64,000 nucleotides of DNA from an uncultured Pelagibacteraceae bacterium (GTDB taxonomy: Bacteria; Pseudomonadota; Alphaproteobacteria; Pelagibacterales; Pelagibacteraceae). The notes beneath the pieces are model-generated. The model did not search any database, was not told where the DNA came from, and saw only the letters and a list, made by a program, of their open reading frames with translations. The stretch covers positions 1 through 64,000 of the forward strand of contig CACIJX010000001.1 of NCBI GenBank assembly GCA_902587085.1. Direction: 5' to 3'. A program made the position numbers and the translations under genes. Of the stretch, positions 35,230 through 44,340 are shown one piece after another; the stretch's first letter is position 1; every line of letters starts with the position of its first letter.

Positions 35230-37149
35230 ATGAGTAGAGTAATCGGAATAGACTTAGGAACAACAAATTCTTGTGTTGCCATTATGGATGGCAAACAAAC
35301 AAAAGTGATCGAAAACGCAGAGGGTCAAAGAACCACTCCATCGGTTGTTGGTTTTTTAGAAAAAGATGAAAAATTAGTTGGTCAGCCTGCTAAAAGACAA
35401 GCAGTCACAAATCCAGAAAATACAATTTTTGCGGCAAAAAGATTAATAGGTAGAACCTTTGATGATAAATCTGTAAAGCATGATATTGAAAAAGCACCAT
35501 TTAAAATTGTCAAATCAGATAAGAATGATGCATGGATTGAGGCTAGAGGTCAAAAATATTCTCCCTCTCAAATTTCTGCCTTTATTCTTCAAAAAATGAA
35601 AGAGACAGCTGAAAAACATTTGGGTCAACCGGTTACAAAAGCCGTAATTACTGTTCCAGCATATTTCAACGATGCTCAAAGACAAGCAACAAAAGACGCT
35701 GGAAAAATTGCAGGATTAGAAGTTTTGAGAATAATTAACGAACCAACAGCTGCCTCTTTGGCTTATGGTTTAGATAAAAAAGGAGGAAAAAAAATTGCGG
35801 TTTACGATTTAGGAGGAGGAACATTTGATGTGTCAATTCTGGAAATTGGTGATGGTGTTTTCGAAGTAAAATCCACAAATGGGGACACTTTTCTAGGAGG
35901 AGAAGACTTTGATGATGCAATAGTAGAATATTTGGTTTCCGAATTTAAAAAAGATAATGGCATTGATCTTAAAACTGATAAATTGGCTCTACAAAGACTT
36001 AAAGAGGGAGCGGAGAAGGCTAAGATAGAATTGTCTGCAGCTACTCAAACTGAAATTAATCTACCTTTTATTACTGCTGATAAAACAGGTCCAAAACATA
36101 TTAATCTTAAGTTCACAAGAGCTAAACTTGAGGCGCTAGTAGAAAATTTAGTTGAGAGAACATTAGAACCATGTAAAACTGCACTGAAAGACTCTGGTTT
36201 TTCTGCAGCTGAAATTAATGAGGTAGTGCTTGTTGGTGGAATGACAAGAATGCCGAAAATTGTAGAGACAGTTAAAAACTTTTTTGGAAAAGATCCAAAC
36301 AAAAGTGTTAACCCAGATGAGGTTGTTGCAATGGGTGCGGCTATTCAGGCAGGAGTGTTACAGGGTGACGTCAAAGATGTATTGTTGTTAGATGTAACTC
36401 CATTATCGCTTGGTATTGAAACTTTGGGTGGTGTATCAACAAAATTAATCGACAAAAATACAACAATACCAACAAAGAAAAGTCAGGTTTTTTCGACTGC
36501 TGAGGATAATCAACCGGCTGTTTCTATAAGAGTTCTTCAAGGGGAAAGAGAAATGGCAGCTGATAACAAAATCTTAGGTAATTTTGAATTAGTAGGAATT
36601 GCGCCAGCACCAAGAGGTATACCTCAAATTGAAGTGACTTTTGACATAGATGCAAATGGAATTGTAAATGTTTCTGCTAAAGATAAGGGAACGGGTAAAG
36701 AACAAAAAATTCAAATTCAAGCATCTGGTGGTTTGTCAGATGAAGAAATAAAAAAAATGGTTAAAGATGCTGAGGCTAATAAGGAAACAGATAAGAAAAA
36801 AAGAGAGTCGGTTGACGCTAGAAATCAAGCAGACACTATAGTTCATGCTACCGAAAAAAATCTTAAGGAACACGGCTCCAAAATTAGTGAAACAGAGAAA
36901 AAAGCAATTGAAACGGCTATTTCTGACCTTAGAAATGCATTAAAAGGAACGGACACTGAGGAAGTAAAGAAAAAAACTCAAGCTTTAATTCAAGCATCAA
37001 TGAAATTAGGAGAGGCAGTTTATAAAAGCCAACAAAAAACTGAAAATAAATCCCCTAATAATAAAGATGCAAAAGAAGGTAAAGAAAAAGACAATGTTGT
37101 TGATGCAGAAGTTGTAGACCCAAAAGAAGATAAAGAAAAAAGAGCCTAA
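35230..37149 (+). CDS. dnaK: Chaperone DnaK
   Basis: [17 protein letters not shown] and full Hsp70 signature set. Confidence 0.99.
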   Translation: MSRVIGIDLGTTNSCVAIMDGKQTKVIENAEGQRTTPSVVGFLEKDEKLVGQPAKRQAVTNPENTIFAAKRLIGRTFDDKSVKHDIEKAPFKIVKSDKNDAWIEARGQKYSPSQISAFILQKMKETAEKHLGQPVTKAVITVPAYFNDAQRQATKDAGKIAGLEVLRIINEPTAASLAYGLDKKGGKKIAVYDLGGGTFDVSILEIGDGVFEVKSTNGDTFLGGEDFDDAIVEYLVSEFKKDNGIDLKTDKLALQRLKEGAEKAKIELSAATQTEINLPFITADKTGPKHINLKFTRAKLEALVENLVERTLEPCKTALKDSGFSAAEINEVVLVGGMTRMPKIVETVKNFFGKDPNKSVNPDEVVAMGAAIQAGVLQGDVKDVLLLDVTPLSLGIETLGGVSTKLIDKNTTIPTKKSQVFSTAEDNQPAVSIRVLQGEREMAADNKILGNFELVGIAPAPRGIPQIEVTFDIDANGIVNVSAKDKGTGKEQKIQIQASGGLSDEEIKKMVKDAEANKETDKKKRESVDARNQADTIVHATEKNLKEHGSKISETEKKAIETAISDLRNALKGTDTEEVKKKTQALIQASMKLGEAVYKSQQKTENKSPNNKDAKEGKEKDNVVDAEVVDPKEDKEKRA

Positions 37150-37176
37150 GACTAATTAGTAGGAGTAAAACTTCTT

Positions 37177-38307
37177 ATGTCAAAAAGAGATTATTACGAT
37201 GTCTTAGGTGTAGACAAATCCGCCAAAAAAGAAGAAATCAAGAAAGCCTATAGAAAATTAGCGATTAAATTTCACCCAGATAAAAATAAAGGTGACAAAG
37301 GCGCAGAGGAAAAATTTAAGGAAGCAAGCGAAGCCTATCACGTACTTTCTGATGATAAAAGAAAAGCAAATTATGATCAGTTTGGACATGCTGCTTTTCA
37401 AGGAGCAGGCGGCCAGGGAGGTTTTGGTAACTACGACTTTTCTTCTTCCTTTACCGACATTTTCGAAGATGTTTTTGGAGATCTAGGAGATTTTGGTTTT
37501 GGCGGTGGAAGAACTAGAAGAAGATCTACTAGGGGGAATGATCTTAGATACGACATATCGATTAAACTGAATGACGCTTTTACCGGATCAGAAAAAAAAA
37601 TAAGTTATACTACTTATAAAAAATGTAAAAATTGTTCTGGAAGTGGTGCTAAGCCTGGAACAAAACCATCAACTTGCGGGTATTGTTCAGGACAAGGAAA
37701 AATTAGATCTAATCAGGGATTTTTTACAATACAACAGACTTGCCCACAATGTAATGGTGATGGAGAAAAAATAACAAATCCTTGTAATACTTGTAATGGT
37801 GCTGGAAAAATGCAGTCGAATGAAACAGTTTCAGTAAAAATTCCAAAGGGGGTAGATGATGGAACGAGAATAAGATTAGCCGGAAAAGGTGAGGCAGGTA
37901 GTAAGGGTGCTGCAAACGGTGATTTGTATTTATTTATATCAGTGGATTCTCATAATATTTTTAAGAGAGCTGAGGAAAACCTCTACTATGAGTTACCAAT
38001 ATCTATAGCTGACGCAGCTTTGGGCACAACTGTCGAGGTACCCTCAATCGACGGTGGAAAAACAAAAATAAAAATTCCTTCTGGAACACAAAGCGGAAAA
38101 CAGTTAAGACTTAAAGGAAAAGGGATGCCAATATTAAGAAGAAATATATCTGGAGATTTATACATTAGAATTATAACAGAAGTACCAACTTCCTTGACTA
38201 AAAGACAAAAGGAATTATTGTCAGAATTTAAAACCCTTGAGGATACTAAATCAAATCCTTTAATTAAAACTTTTTTTGATAAAGCAAAAAAATTCTGGAA
38301 AAACTAG
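37177..38307 (+). CDS. dnaJ: Chaperone DnaJ
   Basis: J-domain with HPDK, G/F region, four CxxCxGxG zinc repeats. Confidence 0.98.
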   Translation: MSKRDYYDVLGVDKSAKKEEIKKAYRKLAIKFHPDKNKGDKGAEEKFKEASEAYHVLSDDKRKANYDQFGHAAFQGAGGQGGFGNYDFSSSFTDIFEDVFGDLGDFGFGGGRTRRRSTRGNDLRYDISIKLNDAFTGSEKKISYTTYKKCKNCSGSGAKPGTKPSTCGYCSGQGKIRSNQGFFTIQQTCPQCNGDGEKITNPCNTCNGAGKMQSNETVSVKIPKGVDDGTRIRLAGKGEAGSKGAANGDLYLFISVDSHNIFKRAEENLYYELPISIADAALGTTVEVPSIDGGKTKIKIPSGTQSGKQLRLKGKGMPILRRNISGDLYIRIITEVPTSLTKRQKELLSEFKTLEDTKSNPLIKTFFDKAKKFWKN

Positions 38308-39084
38308 ATGGCAAAAATAAATTTAACTATTACAGGATGTTTGGGTAGAATGGGTCAACAACTAATCAGGTCCTCTAAAAATACGAGGAATTTCAAACTT
38401 GTATCTGTTACTGAAAACAAAAAAACCCATAGAAAAATTTCAGGCTTAGTTCCTCAATTAAATTCAAAAAAGGCATTCAAAAATACAAATGTAATTATAG
38501 ATTTTACAAACCCAAAGTGCACTCTAGAAGTACTCAATATAGCATCCAAAATGAGAAAAAGAGTTGTTATTGGTACAACTGGTTTTTCAAAAAGAGAAGA
38601 AGAAATTATAAAAAAATACTCCAAAAAAATACCTATACTTAAAGCAGGAAATATGAGCTTAGGCGTAAATTTACTGGTTTATTTGACTGAATTAGCGTCG
38701 AAATCACTTGGAAATAATTTTTTAGCAAAAATTTTTGAGGTGCATCATAAAAAAAAGAAAGACCATCCCTCTGGAACAGCCTTGATGCTCGGAAAAGGTA
38801 TTGCTGAGGGGAAAAATAAAGATTTATCTAAAATTATTGGAAAAAAATATTTTAACAAGAAATCCTTTCCTTATGCTAAAAAAATAAATTTTAATTCAAT
38901 TAGAAAAGGTAAAGTTATTGGTGAACATGAAGTTAAATTTTCAAGTGGAAAAGAAATAATAACCTTGAATCATGAGTCTTTTGATAGGGCTCTGTATTCT
39001 GAGGGAGCTTTAAGAGCTGCAAAATGGTTAATAAATAAAAAACCTGGTTTATACTCAATGAAAAATGTTTTAAATTTTAAATAA
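38308..39084 (+). CDS. dapB: 4-hydroxy-tetrahydrodipicolinate reductase
   Basis: ITGCLGRMGQQL; VIIDFTNP; VVIGTTGFS; EVHHKKKKDHPSGTAL. Confidence 0.95.
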   Translation: MAKINLTITGCLGRMGQQLIRSSKNTRNFKLVSVTENKKTHRKISGLVPQLNSKKAFKNTNVIIDFTNPKCTLEVLNIASKMRKRVVIGTTGFSKREEEIIKKYSKKIPILKAGNMSLGVNLLVYLTELASKSLGNNFLAKIFEVHHKKKKDHPSGTALMLGKGIAEGKNKDLSKIIGKKYFNKKSFPYAKKINFNSIRKGKVIGEHEVKFSSGKEIITLNHESFDRALYSEGALRAAKWLINKKPGLYSMKNVLNFK

Positions 39085-39094
39085 ATTTAAAATA

Positions 39095-39748
39095 ATGAAT
39101 CAGAATGAAAGAGCCAAATTAATATTAAAAATTTTAAATCAAATTTACCCCAAAACTCCAATACCCTTAAAACATAAAAATACATTTACATTATTAATTT
39201 CTGTTGCCCTATCAGCACAAACGACTGATGTTAATGTAAATAATGTAACAAAAAATATTTATACGAAATACTATAGACCAGAACATTTTGTTAAATTAGG
39301 AAGAAAAAAAATAGAAAAACTAATCAAAAGTATAGGTTTATTTAGAAATAAAGCTAAAAGTGTTTATTTGCTCTCAAAACAAATAATAAAAAAACATAAT
39401 GGAAAAGTTCCTAAAAATTTTAAAGATCTTGAAAGTCTTCAGGGTGTTGGACACAAAACGGCTAGCGTAATCATGTCACAGAAATTTGGAATTCCAGCTT
39501 TTCCTGTAGATACACATATTCATCGCTTAGCACAAAGATGGGGTTTAACAAATGGTAAAAATGTAATTCAAACTGAAAATGACTTAAAAAGGTTATTTCC
39601 CAGGAAGAATTGGAATAAACTTCATCTGCAAATAATTTACTACGGAAGAGAATATTGTAAAGCGAGAGAATGCTATGGTGTAACTTGTAAAATCTGTACT
39701 TCTTGTTATCCTGATCGAAAAAAACCAATTAAAACTAAGAAAGCTTAA
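39095..39748 (+). CDS. nth: Endonuclease III
   Basis: SAQTTDVNVN; LQGVGHKTASVI; VDTHIHRLAQRWGL; C-terminal 4Fe-4S cysteines. Confidence 0.96.
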   Translation: MNQNERAKLILKILNQIYPKTPIPLKHKNTFTLLISVALSAQTTDVNVNNVTKNIYTKYYRPEHFVKLGRKKIEKLIKSIGLFRNKAKSVYLLSKQIIKKHNGKVPKNFKDLESLQGVGHKTASVIMSQKFGIPAFPVDTHIHRLAQRWGLTNGKNVIQTENDLKRLFPRKNWNKLHLQIIYYGREYCKARECYGVTCKICTSCYPDRKKPIKTKKA

Positions 39749-39749
39749 T

Positions 39750-40679
39750 ATGAAAGTTATAGGAATCGGAAATGCAATTGTTGATGTTATTTGTAAAATA
39801 AGTGAGGATTTCTTAACTAAAAATAATCTTACCAAAAGCACTATGAAACTAGTTGGTGAAGAAGAATTTAAAAAATTATTATCAAATTTAAAAATCGAGG
39901 AAACAGTTTCTGGTGGATCTATCGCAAATTCAATTGTAGGACTTGCTCAACTTAGTAACGAAGTTGGTTTTATTGGAAAAATTAATGACGACGAATTAGG
40001 AAATAGCTATGAACAAGGCTTAAAAAAAGAAAAGGTGAACTATTTTTATTCAAAAAAAAAAGAGAGCCTTCCGACTGGAACATGTTTGATTTTAATAACA
40101 CCTGATTCAGAGAGAACTATGTGTACGTTTTTGGGTATTGCAGGAAATATCAATGAAAAGGATATTGATATTAGCGCTATTAAAAGTAGCCAAATAACTT
40201 TTTTAGAAGGTTACTTATGGGACGATGGTGATCCCCAAAAAGCTTTCGAAGAAGCTATCCAAAGTTCGAATAAAGTGGCAATGTCATTGTCTGATAAATT
40301 CTGTGTCGATAGACATAAGTCAAACTTTTTTAACTTAGTTAAAAATAAATTAGATGTCACATTCGCAAATGAACAAGAAATCTTATCACTGATTGATGCA
40401 AAAAATTTTAAAGATGTTATTTTATTTGGTAAAAATCTTGGAAAATTATTGGTTATAACTCGCGGAGAAAAAGGTAGTGTAGCAATTTACAAAAATGATG
40501 TGATTGAATATGGGATACAAAAAAATTTAAATATTGTTGATTTAACCGGAGCAGGTGATCTTTTTGCTGCAGGTTTTTTACATGGATATATAAATAATTT
40601 ATCTTTGAAAGAGTGCCTTGGAAAAGGGACTGAGCTATCCTCAAAAATAATTCAAAAAATCGGCGCTAGACTCTCTTGA
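39750..40679 (+). CDS. PfkB-family carbohydrate/adenosine kinase
   Basis: GNAIVDVICKIS; VSGGSIANSIVGLAQL; VDLTGAGDLFAAGFLHGY. Confidence 0.9.
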   Translation: MKVIGIGNAIVDVICKISEDFLTKNNLTKSTMKLVGEEEFKKLLSNLKIEETVSGGSIANSIVGLAQLSNEVGFIGKINDDELGNSYEQGLKKEKVNYFYSKKKESLPTGTCLILITPDSERTMCTFLGIAGNINEKDIDISAIKSSQITFLEGYLWDDGDPQKAFEEAIQSSNKVAMSLSDKFCVDRHKSNFFNLVKNKLDVTFANEQEILSLIDAKNFKDVILFGKNLGKLLVITRGEKGSVAIYKNDVIEYGIQKNLNIVDLTGAGDLFAAGFLHGYINNLSLKECLGKGTELSSKIIQKIGARLS

Positions 40680-40787
40680 TTTTTTTCTATTATAACTTCC
40701 CTTTCCTTTTTTTGCTTTAACAACTCTTTTCCTGTACTTTTTGGTATGTAAATCTTTTGCAATTTTATTTCTATTTTTATTCTTCAT
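40641..40787 (-). CDS. arfA: ArfA-like alternative ribosome-rescue factor, 48 aa (absent from supplied ORF track)
   Basis: Manual translation MKNKNRNKIAKDLHTKKYRKRVVKAKKGKGSYNRKKSRESSADFLNYF*. The segment [18 protein letters not shown] of E. coli ArfA aligns with YRKRVVKAKKGKGSYNRK. Confidence 0.78.
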   Translation of the reverse strand: MKNKNRNKIAKDLHTKKYRKRVVKAKKGKGSYNRKKSRESSADFLNYF

Positions 40788-41416
40788 ATAAAATATCCAT
40801 TTTTATTATTTTTTATGAAATCATTATCATTAAAACTTTCTTTTATTTTTTGTCTTAATCTATAGATGTGTGTTTCAATAGTGTGTGTATCCACTCCAGT
40901 TGAGTATTTCCATATATTTTTTAATATAAAATCTTTAACTAGTGGTTTTTTACTTTGATTTAATGTTTCAATAAAATGAATTTCTTTTTCAGTAATTTTA
41001 AGAGTTAGGTGACCTTTTTTAAGAACTCTCTCATTTTTATCCAAAATGTAGCTTTTTATTTTTATTTCAGAGTTTATTTTAAATTCATTTTTTTTACACA
41101 AATCTATAATAGCCTGATTCAATCTCGCAGCTTTAATTGGAAAACTAAGAACTTGTTCGAAAATATTATTTGATAGGTTTTTTTTATCCCTTTTTTTGAT
41201 TAAAATTTTCGGCGCTTTTATTTTATTTAAAGGTATTTTATTACCAAAATCACTTTCAATTATTATTGCGTCAAAGTCTTTTTTTTCAATGTTTTTTTCA
41301 TTGTGATTGATAAAAAAAAATTTAAAAGAAAAAAAAGATTTAATTTCCTCAATAGACTTGATAAAATTTTCACTGGAACAACAAGCTATATTAAGTATAT
41401 AGGTTTTATTATGCAT
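40784..41416 (-). CDS. OmpR-type winged-helix regulator with degenerate receiver-like N-domain
   Basis: C-terminal ITEKEIHFIETL...VKDFILKNIWKYSTGVDTHTIETHIYRLRQKIKE...NKNGYFI is Trans_reg_C; stop overlaps arfA start (ATGA). Confidence 0.75.
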   Translation of the reverse strand: MHNKTYILNIACCSSENFIKSIEEIKSFFSFKFFFINHNEKNIEKKDFDAIIIESDFGNKIPLNKIKAPKILIKKRDKKNLSNNIFEQVLSFPIKAARLNQAIIDLCKKNEFKINSEIKIKSYILDKNERVLKKGHLTLKITEKEIHFIETLNQSKKPLVKDFILKNIWKYSTGVDTHTIETHIYRLRQKIKESFNDNDFIKNNKNGYFI

Positions 41417-41902
41417 ATTTATTTAAGAAATAAACAATTATACTTTTATAACTTTAAGATTAAATGCTCAATAGGAAAAAAAGGTCTTAGTTCTAACAAA
41501 AAAGAAGGTGACTTAAGAACACCAAGAGGAATTTTTAAATTTACTTTTTTGATGTATAGAGAAGATAAGATTAAAAAAATTTCGTCTAAATTAAAAAAAA
41601 TTAAAATTAAAAAAAATATGGGGTGGTGTGATGATCCAGCATCAAAGTATTATAATAAAATGATAAAATTTCCATTTAAAGAAAGTGCTGAAAAACTTTA
41701 TTTGAGCAAAAATATTTATGATTTAATTTTAGCAATTAATTTTAATACAAACCCGGTTGTAAAAGGTAAAGGAAGCGCCATTTTTCTTCACATTGCCGAA
41801 AAGAAGTTCAAACCGACTAAGGGGTGCCTTGCAATAAAAAGGAGTGATTTTATTAAAATCTTACCTTTTATTACAAAAAAAACTTCACTGATTATTTATT
41901 GA
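41411..41902 (+). CDS. L,D-transpeptidase (YkuD) family protein; start moved to ATG 41411
   Basis: CSIGKKGLSSNKKEGDLRTPRGIFKF; GKGSAIFLHIAEKKFKPTKGCLAI (HxxxxxxxxxTxGC). Confidence 0.88.
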   Translation: MHIYLRNKQLYFYNFKIKCSIGKKGLSSNKKEGDLRTPRGIFKFTFLMYREDKIKKISSKLKKIKIKKNMGWCDDPASKYYNKMIKFPFKESAEKLYLSKNIYDLILAINFNTNPVVKGKGSAIFLHIAEKKFKPTKGCLAIKRSDFIKILPFITKKTSLIIY

Positions 41903-42560
41903 TATTTCTTGGTCCAAAAATGGCTGATCCGATCCTTAAGAAAGTTGATTTAAATTTAATTGCTAATTTATAATCTTCCGACATGCCCATGCTTAAATGC
42001 TTAAATCCTAATTTTGTATTAAGCAAAGAAATTTCGGAAAAATATTTTTCTACATCAGTATCAAAAGGAGGTATAACCATTAAACCTATAATGTTTAATT
42101 TAGTATTTGTTTTACAATATTTTAAAAAACTCTCAACCTCATGGAGTTGAACACCTCCTTTTTGGGGTTCATTTCCAATATTAACCTGAATGAAATAAGA
42201 TAATTTTTTTTTAATTTCGTTTTCCCTTTTTTGCAGATTGTCCGCTAATTTAGTACTATCTAATGAATGAATGAAATCAAATAATTCTACTGCTTTTTTT
42301 GCTTTATTAGATTGCAACTTGCCAACTAAATGCAATTTTATAGAATCATTTTTATATCTTATTTCATTCCATTTTTTTTCTGTCTCTTGAACTTTATTTT
42401 CACCAAAATGTCTATGGCCAGAATTAATCAGGGGCAAGATTTTATCCATACCAAAAGTCTTTGAAATACAAATAACCTCAGGAATTATTGAATTATCAAA
42501 GCTTAAATTTTTTATATTTTCTTGTATAACTTTTAATTTATTTATACTTTCCTGAGTCAT
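41892..42560 (-). CDS. YggS-family PLP homeostasis protein
   Basis: CISKTFGMDKILPLINSGHRHFGENKVQE; HLVGKLQSNKAKKAVELFDFIHSLDS; LSMGMSEDYKLAIKFKSTFLRIGSAIFG. Confidence 0.95.
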   Translation of the reverse strand: MTQESINKLKVIQENIKNLSFDNSIIPEVICISKTFGMDKILPLINSGHRHFGENKVQETEKKWNEIRYKNDSIKLHLVGKLQSNKAKKAVELFDFIHSLDSTKLADNLQKRENEIKKKLSYFIQVNIGNEPQKGGVQLHEVESFLKYCKTNTKLNIIGLMVIPPFDTDVEKYFSEISLLNTKLGFKHLSMGMSEDYKLAIKFKSTFLRIGSAIFGPRNINK

Positions 42561-43146
42561 GGCGTCAAAAAAAAAATGTTTGTACTTTATTATTAATAAT
42601 TTAAATGAACTTAACCTAGATTATGTTAAAAAAACAGGTGCAATATTGATTTTAAGAAATCCAGAGAGATTTAAGATATTGAAACTTAAAGAATTTAAAA
42701 AGAACTGTTCAAGAAGAAATATCCAGCTTTATATAGCTAATAACATAAAAATACTTTTTTTACTGAAAACTAATAATTTTTATATATCTGCCTACAATCA
42801 TAAACCTTATAATTATTTAAAAAATATAAATAGAAATATTAATATTATTGGCAGTGCACATAATGTGTTAGAGATAAAAATGAAAATGCAACAAGGTTGC
42901 AAACAAATTTTTTTATCAAGACTTTTCGAAACTAATTACAAAAATAAAATTGGTTTTTTAGGAACTATGAAATTCAATTTATTAACTAGGTTTTTTTCGT
43001 GGAAATTTATAGCCCTTGGAGGCATTAAAGAGAGCAATTTTTCAAGTATAAAAAATTTAAACGTGGAAGGTTGTGCAATTTCTTCAGACAAAAAAAAAGC
43101 CGGTAAATACATACCGGCTTTTTTTAAATCAAGTATTAAAACTTAA
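42559..43146 (+). CDS. ThiE/TenI-like (thiamine phosphate synthase-like) protein, divergent
   Basis: IIGSAHNVLEIKMKMQQGCKQIFLSRLFETNYK and WKFIALGGIKESN match the ThiE/TenI barrel pattern. Confidence 0.65.
   Translation: MASKKKCLYFIINNLNELNLDYVKKTGAILILRNPERFKILKLKEFKKNCSRRNIQLYIANNIKILFLLKTNNFYISAYNHKPYNYLKNINRNINIIGSAHNVLEIKMKMQQGCKQIFLSRLFETNYKNKIGFLGTMKFNLLTRFFSWKFIALGGIKESNFSSIKNLNVEGCAISSDKKKAGKYIPAFFKSSIKT
43090..43125. terminator. Bidirectional intrinsic terminator inside the 3' end of the thiE-like ORF
   Basis: AAAAAAAAA-GCCGGTA-AATACA-TACCGGC-TTTTTTT; 7-bp GC-rich stem flanked by A- and T-tracts. Confidence 0.88.
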
Positions 43147-44150
43147 AAAGCAACCGTCATTTGAATTGAACGAGCTGATTGAGTTCTACCTGAGCTGTAA
43201 GATGCGTTATCAGCATCAGCATCTAATACACCGATAGTCATTCCACCAGATGTATAAGATAAACTTATAGATTCGAAGTCTTGTTCTACGTTAACACCAT
43301 CAGCATTTTTTACACCTTCTATTTCATTGTATGAAATAGATAAGTTGTCTGATATTGCGTACGATATACCTAGATATTCGTTATCATAAGTTGTTGAACT
43401 TAAACCACCTTCATCTCTTACACCTCTTTGAGCACCTACTTTTAGGCCTCCGATTGCGTAAGTAGCATAAGCAGTACCTTCAACTACGTCTCTGTCGTTA
43501 GCTGTTGTTGTATCAGTGTTGTTCTGTTTAGAACCACCTAATCCAATGTCTAAGCCTTCAACTCCAGGAATAGCTCCAGAAAGTACTATATCATAACCGT
43601 CTTTACCGTCAGGATTAGTATTTCCAGATACTCCTTTTTCAGCTGCCGCGTCGCCTGTACCATGATTTGGTGTGTACATTGCGTCTAATTTGAAGCCAGA
43701 TCCAAAAGCATCAGCAAGAGTATATCTAATACCATAAGTACCGTTTACTCCACCTACATCTCTTAAAGATCCAACTGCTGCGTTAGCTTCTTCAAACGCG
43801 ATTGGCGTTTTGTCATCGATAGCATCTAATGGCGAACCAGTTGATGTCATCGCGATTGTAGCATCACCCATCATCGGTACACCTGTAAATACAAGTTCCG
43901 AGTCGTTGTATGCCATTGCGTTAGTGATCGTTTGTTTGTATGCAACACCGACACCGTTATCTAACTCACCTGAGGCAGTAACAGTTAATTCTTTGTTCAT
44001 ACCAAGAGGGTTACCAGTTGTGTTGTAACCACCTTGTTTTGTATAAGAGGCAATCATACTACCTGAAAGACTAACATCACCTGCTTGTGCAGACGTGAAT
44101 GCTAGAGCTCCAGCTAATGCTGATAAACCTACTTTTTTTATGTTTTTCAT
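43143..44150 (-). CDS. Outer-membrane porin
   Basis: MKNIKKVGLSALAGALAFTSAQAGDVSLSGSMIASYT signal peptide plus beta-barrel repeats and terminal aromatic residue (MTVAF); GGAGATAAAC RBS. Confidence 0.88.
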   Translation of the reverse strand: MKNIKKVGLSALAGALAFTSAQAGDVSLSGSMIASYTKQGGYNTTGNPLGMNKELTVTASGELDNGVGVAYKQTITNAMAYNDSELVFTGVPMMGDATIAMTSTGSPLDAIDDKTPIAFEEANAAVGSLRDVGGVNGTYGIRYTLADAFGSGFKLDAMYTPNHGTGDAAAEKGVSGNTNPDGKDGYDIVLSGAIPGVEGLDIGLGGSKQNNTDTTTANDRDVVEGTAYATYAIGGLKVGAQRGVRDEGGLSSTTYDNEYLGISYAISDNLSISYNEIEGVKNADGVNVEQDFESISLSYTSGGMTIGVLDADADNASYSSGRTQSARSIQMTVAF

Positions 44151-44190
44151 GTTTATCTCCATGTTTTGTTTATTTAAATAAACTAGTAGG

Positions 44191-44238
44191 AAATTAGACA
44201 AATAAACCCTATTTTTCACCGATTTTGTTGTCTAATTT
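44191..44238. repeat. 11-bp perfect inverted repeat upstream of porin
   Basis: AAATTAGACAA (44191-44201) and TTGTCTAATTT (44228-44238). Confidence 0.75.
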
Positions 44239-44340
44239 ACGAATTTTTTATAGGTTGTTGTAAAAATACCACATAAAAACCCTTGTTTTTTAATGTAAAT
44301 TCAGAGTCTTTAAGATTATAAAAATTACTGGCGTAATTAA

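Noticed and set aside
34546-35230. CIRCE element for HrcA control of grpE/dnaK
   Set aside because: No TTAGCACTC-N9-GAGTGCTAA-like inverted repeat seen
36045-36302. Antisense ORFs within dnaK (also 35735-35920)
   Set aside because: Shadow ORFs of a highly conserved gene
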